Shown here: positions 1 to 10,676 of the stretch, piece after piece
Numbering within the stretch: position 1 is the stretch's first letter
Layout of the letters: each line of letters begins with the position of its first letter
DNA from: Myxocyprinus asiaticus
Taxonomy: Eukaryota > Chordata > Actinopteri > Cypriniformes > Catostomidae
DNA length: 64,000 bases
Direction of reading: 5' to 3'
Assembly: GCF_019703515.2 (NCBI RefSeq)
Contig: NC_059362.1
Coordinates: forward strand, 42,089,826-42,153,825
Translations under genes and position numbers: made by a program
The notes under the pieces: model-generated
Database searches by the model: none
Seen by the model: the letters and a program-made list of their open reading frames with translations, nothing else
Told to the model about the DNA's origin: nothing

Positions 1-98
1 ACATTGAAATGGTCCAAACTAAAGATTACTTGAAATGTCACATTTTGGAATCATAACTCAAATACAAAAGTTCTTTAAACTTTGGCTTAGAGTACTAC

Positions 99-586
99 TG
101 TAATGATGAGTCATCAGAGTTGAGATCCATGTGCAGCTTTAATAATGATAAACGCTGTAATACAGACAGGCAGGGTCAATCACCAGCAACAGTAATAACA
201 AAGGCAATCCAGAGTAGTAGAAAATAAACAAGCAAGACGTCAGGGCAGGTGGCAGACAATCACAGGTTATTTCCAGGTAAACAAGGCAGTAGTAGTAGGC
301 AGGCAGCAATGGGTCAAAACAGGGCAAACAGTCCAGGATCATACACAGATAATTCAAAAACTCAGAGAATGCTTAGAAATGTCAGCCAGGGCAAAACAAG
401 ACTTTGCAATGATAGAGAGTGAGAGTGAGATTTAATTAGCTGAGTAAATGAGAAACAGCTGAGCAGGTAATCAGTGACAGGTATGGGGAATATGGGAAAT
501 GGAGTCCAGAGAGTTTAAGTCAATCCCCAGGTGATGGAGCCCTCTGGTGGTGAGCGGGAGGAACAACAAAGGCGGGAATCATGACA
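99..586 (-). repeat. LTR, full-length copy (3' LTR in element orientation)
   Basis: This 488-bp terminal repeat has TG/CA ends and carries the polyadenylation-like ATTAAA on its minus strand. Positions 213-586 match 1370-1741; positions 99-212 have no counterpart in the other copy. Confidence 0.8.
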
Positions 587-1351
587 GAGCCACACACACC
601 CCCCCCCCGGGCCCGCAGGAGCCAGGGGGATCAGTAGCCAGTGAGACCAGGGATACCAGAGCAGGTCAGGTGGATGGCCAGGAGACCAGGGATACCAGAG
701 CAGGTCAGGTGGATGACCAGGAAGCCCAGAAGACCAGAGCGGATCAGGCGGGTGGCCATGAGACCAAGGGGACCAGAGCAGATCAAGCAGACAGCCAGGA
801 GATCCAGAAGACCAGAACAGATCAGGCGGACGGCCAGGAGACCCAGAAGACCAGAGCGGATCAGGCGGACGGCCAGGAGACCCAGAAGACCAGAGCGGAT
901 CAGGCGGATGGCCAGGAGACCCAGAAGACCAGAGCGGATCAGGCGGATGGCCATGAGACCAAGGGGACCAGAGCAGATCAGGCAGACGGCCAGGAGACCC
1001 AGAAGACCAGAGCAGATCAGGTGGATGACCAGGAGACCCAGAAGACCATCTCAGGGTAGGGACTGGATCAGAAGACCTGGTTGATGACCACAGAGCTGAA
1101 ACAGGGTCAGGAGACCTGGGTGGTGACCCCAGATTGGAGACTGGAGCCATGGAGGAGTCTGAGGGCGGAGCCGTGGTAGTCGGCGCTGTAAGAGACTCGA
1201 GAGGCGAAGCCATGGAAGGCTCGAGACTAAGAGTCCAGGATGACTGGGAAATGACCTCAGTTGTCGCGAACATGAGCAGAGTCTCGGGAATGACCTCTGT
1301 GGTCGTGGGCATGGACAGAGACACAGGAACGACCTCTGTGGTCGTGGGCAT
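515..1351 (-). CDS. Open frame of the LTR element, proline/serine-rich 13-aa repeats
   Basis: A 278-codon minus-strand frame covers the minisatellite and reads through into the LTR. The N-terminal ~90 residues are Thr/Ser-rich (repeated PTTTEV motifs); the middle holds 13-residue repeats of the type WSSGSPGHPPDLL; the C-terminal ~45 residues come from LTR sequence. It resembles no enzyme I know. The open frame may simply follow from the 39-bp unit length, since plus-strand frames over the same units (547-1059 and 641-1084) are open as well. A real low-complexity product is possible but not supported by a recognisable domain. Confidence 0.25.
   Translation of the reverse strand: MPTTTEVVPVSLSMPTTTEVIPETLLMFATTEVISQSSWTLSLEPSMASPLESLTAPTTTAPPSDSSMAPVSNLGSPPRSPDPVSALWSSTRSSDPVPTLRWSSGSPGHPPDLLWSSGSPGRLPDLLWSPWSHGHPPDPLWSSGSPGHPPDPLWSSGSPGRPPDPLWSSGSPGRPPDLFWSSGSPGCLLDLLWSPWSHGHPPDPLWSSGLPGHPPDLLWYPWSPGHPPDLLWYPWSHWLLIPLAPAGPGGGCVWLCHDSRLCCSSRSPPEGSITWGLT
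643..1048. repeat. 39-bp minisatellite inside the LTR element
   Basis: About ten units of 39 bp (13 codons) follow one another from 643 to 1032, with a partial unit to 1048. Each unit carries GACCAGAGC..GATCAGG and ends GGCCAG or GGCCAT. Because the unit is a multiple of three, several frames on both strands stay open through the array. The middle units (799-954) are almost identical, which suggests recent unit turnover. Confidence 0.9.
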
Positions 1352-1369
1352 GAACTGAGACTCACATAT

Positions 1370-1741
1370 AGTGGTAGAAAATAAACAGGCAAGAGGTCAG
1401 GACAGGCGGCAGACAATCACGGGTTATTTCCAGATAAACAAGGCAGTAGTAGTAGGCAGGCAGCAATGGGTCAAAACAGGGTAAACAGTCCAGGATCATA
1501 CACAGATAAATCAAAAACTCAGAGAATGCTTAGAAATGTCAGCCAGGGCAAAGCAAGACTTCGCAATGATAGAGAGTGAGAGTGAGACTTAAATAGCTGA
1601 GTAAATGAGAAACAGCTGAGCAGGTAATCAGTGACAGGTACGGGGATTATGGAAAATGGAGTCCAGAGAGCTAGTCAATCCCCAGGTGATGGAGCCCTCT
1701 GGTGGTGAGCAGGAGGAACAACAAAGGCGGGTTTCATGACA
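1370..1741 (-). repeat. LTR, truncated copy (5' LTR in element orientation)
   Basis: It matches 213-586 at about 94 % by eye but lacks the last ~114 bp of the LTR in element orientation, and no primer-binding site follows. A deletion that removed the LTR tail, the primer-binding site and any gag start would explain this. Such a copy should not have been able to prime reverse transcription, so the deletion probably happened after insertion. Confidence 0.75.
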
Positions 1742-1746
1742 ACTAC

Positions 1747-3750
1747 TAACTCAAAATTACCAAGTACAAAATTGCGGCTGTGTGGAATGCCCATACACCC
1801 TTGCACTTGAATAAATTATGTTTGTTTGGTCAAAACAAGGGAACTTATGTATTGTTGTTTTGTTGTAGCTGGTTGATAATTGAGATTTTTGTGAAAACAC
1901 CATGAGGGTGATCAGTGTTACTCAATTGTACTGAACAAAAGTGCAGATTTATGTGCACTAAGAGGTACTGAGTAGAGTCCAGTGTGCTATATGGCTAACC
2001 AAGATTCCAGTCATAATTTCCCTACTGTATAAGACATGTTATAACCCAATTTAAATAATTCAATCAAAATAACGATACTTTAATCATAGATGAGTTCATC
2101 TTACTTGTAACTATTTAAAAGTACTTACAAAATTAAGTTCAGTTTACTTGAGCCAAATAAGTAAGTTTACTTAGAAAAAGCATGCAACCTGATTGCCTTG
2201 AAAAATCTAAGGTCAACTAATTCGATTTTACAGTGTATTATATACCCAAATATATGGAACAACAGCTAGTGAATCAGAATCTAATTCAATCTGGAAAATT
2301 GTAGTCAATTCCCAGCCCTATTTAGCCATAATTACGCCACATGGAGACCACCAGTTCAGTGACCTATCATATCATAATGCTTTTAATTCTATAGCAAATC
2401 AAGCCAGTTTCAAAAGTGATCCCAGTTTAAAGACCACTGGAATCTTGTCGTTTGAGAAGTTCGCATTTTACAATTGGCAATGTGCAGATTTTGCATTAAA
2501 TCATGGACATTCAATGCTTTGTTGTGTTAAATATAGCTCATCTGAAGGCATCCGTTGATGGTAGTACAAGCCATTCAAACTGCCATTTATTCAATCAAAT
2601 TTCTGACGTTTCAAAAACAGCAGCAGAAGGCACTGGCTTTCGCAATGCCAGGTTTGAAAGCCCGGCATTCGAATACACCCCTGCTGAGCTACAACGTTAT
2701 GCCATTTGGTCCATTGGCAGAAAGTACCATCTGTCACCCCTTGTCCTTTTCGCCACACAAGGCCAAAAAAACAAATAACTGGCATTTAGAAAGGTCTGGA
2801 CAGGAAGACTTAAAATTCAGTGGACTATATTCTTTAAGGTTAACTTTGTCTGAAAGCTGATAGCAAATGCAAATGCAAAAGCAAGGGAGACCTTCAAACT
2901 TGTGGTGTGAAATATCATGAAGATACTTTTCACAAGCCAAATTCATCTTAAGAACCACCTTGGGGAATTTTACCTCAAAACAAACACTTGCCTACTGCAG
3001 TGGATTTCAACTGGTTTTCCTTAGGTCCCATATTTAACATTTACAAGCGGTGACCCAATACAGTGCCAAACGTAACCCATATTAAAATGGATATCGCACC
3101 AAAAATTAGACACAAGGTTAAGGACCAATGTTAGGGACCTTTGTTCTTCCAAAGATCACATGTGTTTCAGGGAACAAAGAAAATAAACAAAGAAAGACAT
3201 GTAGGTGAGAGATGATGACACATTTTTCCTTTTTGGGTTAACAATTTATTTAAATAGAGCAAGCTATCAAAAATGTATTCGAAACTGAACAGAAATAGAA
3301 CTAAACTGCATTTCACCTTTTGTGCTCTAATTTCTGCTAATAAACTATGCTTTTCTGACACTCAAAAACAACCCCAAAGACACCCTGTTGCAATTCAATC
3401 TAACATGCAAAATGGAGAAAGAGTTCTGTCTGAAATAAATGGCCCCACGAACCATCATTTTTATCATCGTTGGCAAGAGAACCTTGGGGTGTTTGTGAGG
3501 TTCCAGTAATGGTGTTGCTTACAAAAAATCTGTCAGTGAAATGAACTCAAGGCATTTCTTAAATGTCCAATAGAGCGCACCTCAAAGACAGCTCGCCTTT
3601 CTGTTGTATGCTGTTCAAGAGGTCCAGGGCTTCAAAATAACCTTTTTAAATGGTGGCAATGGAGCCACTGACCTTTTCACAGACAGAGAAAGATGAATTA
3701 AGAATAGATAGGTAAAGTTTGACAGGACAAAATTTTGATGATTATACAGA
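1747..3750. other. No gene recognised; possible MITE end near 2237
   Basis: AT-rich sequence. The stretch 2040-2237 (ACTTGAGCC... to TTTTACAGTGTA) looks like the end of a CACTGTAAAA-type MITE; its other end is not visible. Around 2650-2700 there is a faint tRNA-like string that I rejected. Short open frames at 2503-2860 lack coding character. Confidence 0.4.
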
Positions 3751-3754
3751 CATT

Positions 3755-3880
3755 ATAGTAAGACAAACAGCCAGTTAGCTAGATAGTCAGATAGACCGTT
3801 AGGTAGATAGTCAGACAGACCATCTAAATGTCAGATAGACAGTCATATACAAATACATATATATATATATATATATATTA
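3755..3880. repeat. Degenerate GATA/GACA repeat followed by (TA)n
   Basis: Irregular copies of AGATAGTCAGATAGAC run from about 3775 to 3840 and end in a TA run at 3858-3879. It is a small relative in type of the large GACA/GATA array near 41.3 kb. Confidence 0.7.
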
Positions 3881-3990
3881 GAGCTGTCAGAATTAACTTG
3901 TTAACGCATGTGATTAATTAAAAAAGTTTAAAGTGTTTTTGTTAATCACGATTAACGCATTTATTTTTAATACAGCCTAAACCAGCATAA
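3881..3990. repeat. Dispersed repeat fragment with TTAACGCATT motifs
   Basis: The string with GAATTAACTTGTTAACGCA and, inverted, ATCACGATTAACGCATTTA is palindromic. I associate it from memory with a widespread fish DNA-transposon fragment, but could not confirm the family. Confidence 0.35.
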
Positions 3991-4244
3991 ACACTCGTTG
4001 GAAGGGCAGAACCTTTGTAACTTCACAACAAACACACACTTCCCTGTAAGTGATCAAATGATAGGGAATGGACTTAACGCTATTTGATGTTCAAAACAAG
4101 CTCTAGGTCTTAGAGGATTTAAAATTGATCATTTTGATCTTGGTTTAGGTATTTTGGAAAAACCCTAAACTATGTCTTTAGAATAACAGTATCTTGGCTC
4201 ACATATACACTTTTTAGACTTTGCAATAGAAAGCAATTTAAATA

Positions 4245-4715
4245 GCTAAATACACACACAACTCTGAATATATAGTCATCCTGGATATATTTTGAATATA
4301 TTTTTGAATTTACAACAACTAATTTAGATATATTCAGGATTTATAACTATATATTCTGATTTACAATGATATATTCTAATTTATAACAATATTTATTGTG
4401 ATTTATAACAATATTTTTTTCAGGATTATTAACTATATATATATTTAGATTAACCAATATATATTTAGATTTATAACTATATATTTAAGATTTATAACTA
4501 TTTAATCAGATTTATGACTATACATTCAGATTTACAAATATATATTTAAGATTTATGACTATCTATTCGGATTTACAACTATATATTCAGAATTATAACA
4601 ATACATTCTGGAGTTATAACTACTGTATATATTTAGATTTACAATTATATATTAGAATTTATAATATATAAATTATAGTATTTGTAATATATATTACAAA
4701 TACTATAATTTCTAC
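4245..4715. repeat. AT-rich minisatellite, ~20-24 bp unit
   Basis: Some twenty degenerate copies of a unit close to ATTTATAACTATATATTCAG follow one another. The unit drifts in length and alternates TATAACTA with TACAACTA. It ends in a near-perfect inverted repeat around AATATATATTACAAATACTA (4660-4715). Confidence 0.8.
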
Positions 4716-4759
4716 AAATATTACAGTTTCATGATTTTATCTTTACACTGCCAAATAAG

Positions 4760-4910
4760 TGGGTTAGCTCACACAAAAATGAAAATGATGTCCTCATCCT
4801 CATGTCGTTTACTTTCTTTCTGCCAAGGAACATTGGTCATACTGGTTTGAAACAACATGAGGGTGAATAAATGATAACAGAATTTTCACTTTCAGGAGAA
4901 CTATCTATTT
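4760..4910. mobile_element. Palindromic MITE fragment (TCATC/GATGA arms)
   Basis: The left arm CACACAAAAATGAAAATGATG..CCTCATGTCG and right arm AACATGAGGGTGAATAAATGA..GAGAACTATC are the two ends of the common palindromic family seen complete at 19283-19961. Here the middle is short and the TTAA flanks are lost. Confidence 0.75.
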
Positions 4911-6125
4911 TATAGCCTGCAAAGATGGGCCAGGATCCCAGGAAATGAAATCATCTCTCCTTCCTTCAAAGTAAAGATGCTTTACTGATGTCTTGGAGAT
5001 TCAGTGGGTTTGGATCTGACGTGTGGCATTGCAACTATCAGGCATTACATCTCTGCCACTCAGAAACAAATGGATGAACAAACCAATTTCACACAGGCAT
5101 GCATACGGTCAGCCCGCAACTCCTACAAATGCCCTCCATGAAGAACCGCTTGTACGATTAAAGATATCTGGAAACAGAGACAGAGCCAGTGAAAGAAGGA
5201 AGCAAGAGGGAATGGAAACAAGACAAGGCTGACATACATTCTCCTTATACGCCATATGTCTTATTTCAACAACTGTAAGAATGTCAGTTCCACAACACGG
5301 AAGATGAGAAAAACTAAGATCAACACTGTATTAACTGTATATACATATTTATTAATTCATATATAACTGAAACTGAAAACATAAAACACTAAACTTAGCA
5401 CAGTTTTGGATCTTCTCACCTGTTTGATTATGTCACATTAACCCATTCCAATAAATTAAAAAAATAATAAAATAAAAAAAACTAACTATAATGCAGATAC
5501 ATTACCGTTGGATTCTTTTGGAGGCTAGGTGCAATAGGTTCATAAACAATGTCAACAGTCTGTATACGCATTTTCTGCAAATCACTGCAGCTCAGTGACA
5601 CCACAGATTGGCCTTTTCTTTCATATTGTTTAGCTGAAAGACTGAAAATCTTGCCGATTTCACCGTCAGAGTTTTCTATGAATCTTTGCACACATCCAAT
5701 GCCCTTAATGCCCCAAGGTCTCTCTCTGACTCTCTCTCTCTTCAGTGCTGGATGGAACAGAGTCTTGCTGTCAGGTCCACACTGGGCTATTTATAAAGAA
5801 CAGAGGTTTCTAGATTAGGATCCAAGATGACTGTGTAGGCCTGGCACCAGGGCAGGTCTGTTCCACACACTCCCCTAAGGTTCTGACCTTCTGTTCATTG
5901 TTACCATCCAAATCAGCAAATCCCTTCAGCGTGTTATTCAACTGCTCAAAAAAGGAGACAATACATAACTGACAGTGATGTGCAAACAATTTTTTATTTT
6001 ATTACTTTCCACCAAAAAACATTATTTTATAATTATTTTATCTGTTGGTATGTGTTGTGTTTATTACAGACTAGCATAGGGCATGGTGTTACTGACATGC
6101 ATAACCTGAAACTACTAAAGTCGTT
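4911..6125. other. Mostly unique sequence; no gene established
   Basis: A minus-strand open frame (5691-5482, 69 codons) ends at a donor-like ACG|GTAATG near 5506-5501, and the plus strand has an excellent acceptor-like tract ending at 5740 (CT-rich then CAG). Neither leads to a recognisable exon. 5440-5490 is an A/T-rich low-complexity run. Otherwise nothing stands out. Confidence 0.3.
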
Positions 6126-6130
6126 CAGCC

Positions 6131-6182
<52 letters not shown>

Positions 6183-6232
6183 TACATACATACACACACA
6201 CACACTGTATAATATATATATATACATAAAAT
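6131..6232. repeat. Compound microsatellite (TA)n(CA)n(TA)n
   Basis: TA run, then CA/CATA, then TA again. The open frames on both strands here are translations of the repeat. Confidence 0.95.
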
Positions 6233-6244
6233 GTAAAAATATAA

Positions 6245-6345
6245 AACTGACCAGTGACCAATCATCCCGGTATTGAAAGTCATCTTTCCTACTTCTCGTT
6301 TCATTATGCGATCTCTACAAGTAAGCTTATCAAACAATTTCAACT
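6245..6345. repeat. Dispersed repeat, second copy near 53.39 kb
   Basis: GTCATCTTTCCTACTTCT and the following ~60 bp (CTCTACAAGTAAGC) match 53396-53455 in the same orientation with about 80 % agreement by eye. The full extent of the family is unknown. Confidence 0.65.
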
Positions 6346-7284
6346 CAAATCAATACGTCACGTCAAATCATTTATTTGGCAAGTAGTCTTGTAATAAACG
6401 GGATTAAAATGTACAGTCAAGCAAATCTTAATCGCAAGAAAAACCCCTGAATCTTCTGATCACCCTGTCAGGTTTATTTTGTGATAAGGACCGGCTGACT
6501 CTATATTATCTCTTACTTATTGAACATAAGCCTATCACTGGCCTACAGTCCCCAGCAATACATTTTACAATTCAGTCTGTCAATCTCATTTGAGAAATTA
6601 AAAAAAAAAAAAAATAACCAGCTGAAAATATCTGCCCACTGTGTACAATTAACAGCTAAAATGTGCAACCGGGCTCTAAACATCTTTGCTGTGGGAAAAG
6701 ATCAAACAATTTAATTTGGAATTGGACTTAAATTGGCACTGGAGCTGTTCGGATTTGCCTTCAAACAAAGGCATGCCACCAAACCCACATGGCACAGTTG
6801 AAACTTGTAATTCTTGTTTAAGACAAGGGAAAAATAATCGGTTTGGAAATTCCATACAGTACATTTACAGCATTTTGTCTCCTGAGGAATATTAAGGAAA
6901 GCCACGAGATACATCCTCCACAGACATGAACTTATACAGCGCCCTAAAACTGTAATGTTTAGTGCAGATAGAGCGTGTATGGAAAATATCCTTTGTAAAA
7001 CAGTAAAACTGCTCTCCACATTCAATTTATGTGAATTGGGTTCCTTTATCTTCATTGTACATGCTGAATAAAGCAGTTTAAAGTACAAGTGACAGAGCCT
7101 CTTTTCATTTCAATCATATTTCGAAATTACGACAGTCACTTCTCATTGTCTCTGAAAGAAAAGTCCTCTACCTCCATTCAACAAATTCTCTAACTACTCA
7201 GCAGTGATTATTTTCAACACATATTTCCAAGAACTTCACTTTGGACAGTCACAGTGTTTTGTAAACCTACAATTGACATTCTGT
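6346..7284. other. No gene recognised
   Basis: AT-rich sequence with a poly-A run at 6599-6614. Overlapping short frames on both strands (6676-7088) have no coding features. Confidence 0.4.
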
Positions 7285-7290
7285 TATTAA

Positions 7291-7525
7291 AGGTATAGAT
7301 CACCTAAATAATAACATTTTGTTCCAAATTGTATTTTTGTATGACCTTTCTTCCGTGGAACACAAAAAGAGATGTTAGGCAAAAGGTCAGTCTCAGTTAC
7401 CATTCACTTTCACTGTATGACGAAAAAAAATATGCAATGGAAGTGAATGGTGACTGAGTCCAAACATCTCTTGTGTTTCCATGGAAGAAAGAAAGTCGTA
7501 TAGTTTTACAACAACTTGTGAAGTA
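7291..7525. mobile_element. Palindromic TTAA-flanked MITE, right end decayed
   Basis: TTAA at 7287-7290 precedes AGGTATAGATCACC. The central hairpin is clear: CAGTTACCATTCACTTTCA (7396-7414) pairs with GGAAGTGAATGGTGACTGA (7439-7457). The right arm continues to about 7525 (GAAGAAAGAAAGTCGTAT) but the terminal CCTTTAA is not seen. Confidence 0.8.
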
Positions 7526-7594
7526 CAGTTGCAGCTAGTCAATCTAAAGCTTTCATCATACAGTATTAGAGGTGAATTTTCCAATACGATAACA

Positions 7595-7700
7595 AAGGTG
7601 GTGGGAAATGCCGATAATCGATTAATTGGATGATAGTTTTTAAAATTGATTTATAATCAGTAAACAAAATTATGAAAAATATCAGCATAGTTTCTTATTG
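7595..7700. repeat. Dispersed repeat with GATAATCGATTAAT, partner at 33.64 kb
   Basis: GGGAAATGCCGATAATCGAT is the near reverse complement of ATCGGTTATCAGCATTTTCC at 33651-33670. Both look like fragments of one dispersed family. Confidence 0.45.
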
Positions 7701-8400
7701 ATAACCGATAGTTCCAAAAATCGGTCTACGTCTATACAGTATAGTATCCAACCTAATTTTGGGAAGAACTTCAAACAGAAGGGTTGGAAATGGTAAAAAC
7801 AAAGAGGAGTTGGTGTTGGAGAAGAAACCAGTCTTTATCCCAGTCCTTGGTAAATAAAAGTTGACCTCATGTTATTCTCTACAATGCTAACTTGCATCAA
7901 AATAAATTTTATGAGACCAAACTGGATGAATTTTTCAGTACGCCTTGCTGTTTAATTCCATTAAATGACTTGTATTCTTGATTTTTTCCATCCAAAGCAG
8001 ACATATAAACCTGAGCCCTGTTTCTTTCAGACAAAACTGACTGTTAAAAATTGATGCAGTTGTTAGAGGTTTAGAGTTGTGATTCTTTTATTGACAGTCA
8101 ACAATCTTTGACTAAAGGGTTTCAGAAGCCCTTCCATCAGCTTTCCACGCTCATTCAAGGTCCAATATTAACATTTATAAATGCATACAGGAACAAGATG
8201 AGAAGATCAGCACAGGGGGCCCAGATTTTGACCCTCAAAAATACATTCAGCTTCCTCATTATCAACATATGAATAGTAAACTGATTATTCAAGGATAGAA
8301 CATTAAAAAGCAGGAATAGAATTTCTTCAACCATTAATATTTCATCTTTATGACTTCTGAAGAAGTGCCGGCACATGCTTGGGTTATTCCACTCTTTCCA
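7700..8400. other. No gene recognised
   Basis: Apparently unique AT-rich DNA. A 73-codon minus frame (8376-8155) ends in hydrophobic low-information sequence and I do not treat it as coding. Confidence 0.4.
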
Positions 8401-8401
8401 T

Positions 8402-8761
8402 TCAAGATTTAAATGGCAGAGAGCAATAGCTGACAGTGTAGGGGACTAATGACTCAAATGCCACCGCTATGTCGTCACTTTTTCTCCTGAGAAAAATAAA
8501 CGAGCGGTAAATATCAAGAGGAAATGGACGCAATCTGTATCCCATGATGTATAATCCTGGTAGACCCTCATGAATCTCAGCTTTCTCATTTACTTGTTGA
8601 ATATGTTCAACTGAAGTTGGCAGCAACTGCCGCAATCGCATGTTTTTGACCTTCTTTGCATCTCTGTAATGAAGGGTAGCTGCTGTGTTATTAATTGCTT
8701 GATTGGTGAGCTCGAATTCATCCATGAAGTGGGCCAAGAGCCTCAACTGCAAAGTGCCAAA
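8402..8761 (-). CDS. Candidate coding exon or pseudogene fragment, unknown protein
   Basis: On the minus strand an open frame runs for about 120 codons to a TGA at 8402-8404. It is preceded by a strong splice-acceptor-like tract (ACCTCCTTTCGTTGGCTCACAG, boundary near 8761). The composition is protein-like: charged and hydrophobic residues are mixed, without simple repeats, with strings such as FMDEFELTNQAINNTAATL and GLPGLYIMGYRLRPFP. A donor-like CAA|GTAAAT lies at about 8601, so the exon could also end there and the rest be intron. No start codon or upstream exon was found, and I do not recognise the family. It could be a true exon, a decayed gene copy, or an uncharacterised transposon ORF. 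It is one of the two most gene-like frames in the window. Confidence 0.35.
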   Translation of the reverse strand, partial: FGTLQLRLLAHFMDEFELTNQAINNTAATLHYRDAKKVKNMRLRQLLPTSVEHIQQVNEKAEIHEGLPGLYIMGYRLRPFPLDIYRSFIFLRRKSDDIAVAFESLVPYTVSYCSLPFKS

Positions 8762-8832
8762 TATCTCGCTGTGAGCCAACGAAAGGAGGTATCTTTACCA
8801 ATGAAACTATAATATTCACGTATTTCACTTAA

Positions 8833-8991
8833 AGAAATAGTTCACCAAAAAAAATAAAAAATAAAAAATCTGCAATTGCTCACTCACCCTCATATTGTTC
8901 CAAACCCATATGCTTTTATTTTTTCCATGGAACAAAAAAGGAGAATTTTTGAAGAATCTATACACAGCTCCCTATTCCATACAATACACTG

Positions 8992-8995
<4 letters not shown>
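8833..8995. mobile_element. Left half of a palindromic TTAA MITE, ending in poly-A
   Basis: TTAA (8829-8832) is followed by AGAAATAGTTCACC and CACTCACCCTCATATTGTTC, the left arm of the common palindrome. The right arm is missing and the sequence runs into A-rich DNA (8994-9022). Confidence 0.8.
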
Positions 8996-9023
<28 letters not shown>

Positions 9024-9039
9024 GCTGTGGTTGCCAGAA

Positions 9040-9530
9040 TAATTATGTAAGAAAATACAGTAAAAATGTAAACAACTATACAGAACAACCTGTACATTTT
9101 ACAGTTTAAAACTGTTGTAACTTACATGACCATGATGACACTGTAAAAAAAAAATTGTTAAATTTAAGTAAAACACATCAAAAACTTGATATTAACCTTC
9201 TGAAACTGTAAAAATCTGCTTTTTACTTTATAATGTATTGTTAATCACCGTAAAAATTACAGAAGTGCACATGATGACATGAAGTTCACCAACAGTGGCT
9301 CTTCCAGGAGCAATGACCAATAAACATGTAGAGACAGTGCTCAGTGTCACTCACACAAACACTAAACACCATCAGGGTAACACATGTGAAATTTAAATAA
9401 TACAGTAAACATTAACTAAACTACATTAAATATAACACAGAACACCCCAATGTATGTAACTGATATTAAAAATAAGAAGAAACATAACTATTCCCATAAA
9501 ATATAATTAAATATGATGGGTCATGCAGTG
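9040..9530. mobile_element. CTGTAAAA-rich non-autonomous DNA element
   Basis: CTGTAAAA/TTTTACAG motifs recur at 9100, 9140, 9207 and 9250, the pattern of a hAT-type MITE with ACACTGTAAAA ends. The part to 9530 (GTAGAGACAGTGCTCAGTGT and onward) matches my memory of a cyprinid repeat. Exact ends are not resolved. Confidence 0.45.
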
Positions 9531-9597
9531 AATTGGAGTGGTTAAAAAAATGAGTTTTAATGACTTCAACCTAAGCGTATGTAAACTTCTGACTTCA
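9531..9597 (-). mobile_element. Solo Tc1 terminus, Sleeping-Beauty-like
   Basis: TGGAGTGGTTAAAAAAATGA, then CTTCAACCTAAGCGTATG and AACTTCTGACTTCA, is the inverted terminal repeat also present, in opposite orientation, at 63453-63520. No other part of a Tc1 element lies next to it; its outer end abuts the microsatellite at 9598. Confidence 0.8.

Positions 9598-10676
<1,079 letters not shown>

Larger units (their letters stand above)
99..1741 (-). mobile_element. Non-autonomous LTR retrotransposon, minus orientation
   Basis: The element starts with TGTAATGA and ends with TCATGACA, the usual TG...CA ends of an LTR retroelement, and is flanked by a perfect 5-bp target duplication ACTAC (94-98 and 1742-1746). 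Two direct repeats mark the LTRs: 99-586 and a shorter copy 1370-1741. Read on the minus strand, the left LTR ends just after an AATAAA-like ATTAAA (ttattaaagc, near 145-155) and is preceded by a G-run that could serve as a polypurine tract (about 599-609). No gag, pol or env domain is present; the interior is a GC-rich minisatellite. It therefore resembles a short non-autonomous element that depended on a relative for its enzymes. The repeat copies differ at roughly 6 % of positions by eye, so the insertion is not recent. Gypsy-like ancestry is a guess. Confidence 0.85.

Noticed and set aside
547..1084. Two plus-strand frames of 13-residue repeats
   Set aside because: They mirror the 39-bp minisatellite of an element oriented on the minus strand; no motif or promoter supports them.
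2655..2705. tRNA-like string (GCATTCGAATAC, GCTGAGCTAC)
   Set aside because: The A-box and B-box strings are too close together and no cloverleaf can be drawn.
5482..5691. 69-codon minus frame ending at a donor-like GTAATG
   Set aside because: No acceptor lies upstream and no family is recognised; the splice match alone is weak evidence.
5740..5815. Plus-strand exon after a CT-rich tract and CAG, or a TATA box at CTATTTATAAAG
   Set aside because: The frame closes within ~25 codons and no promoter context is recognisable.
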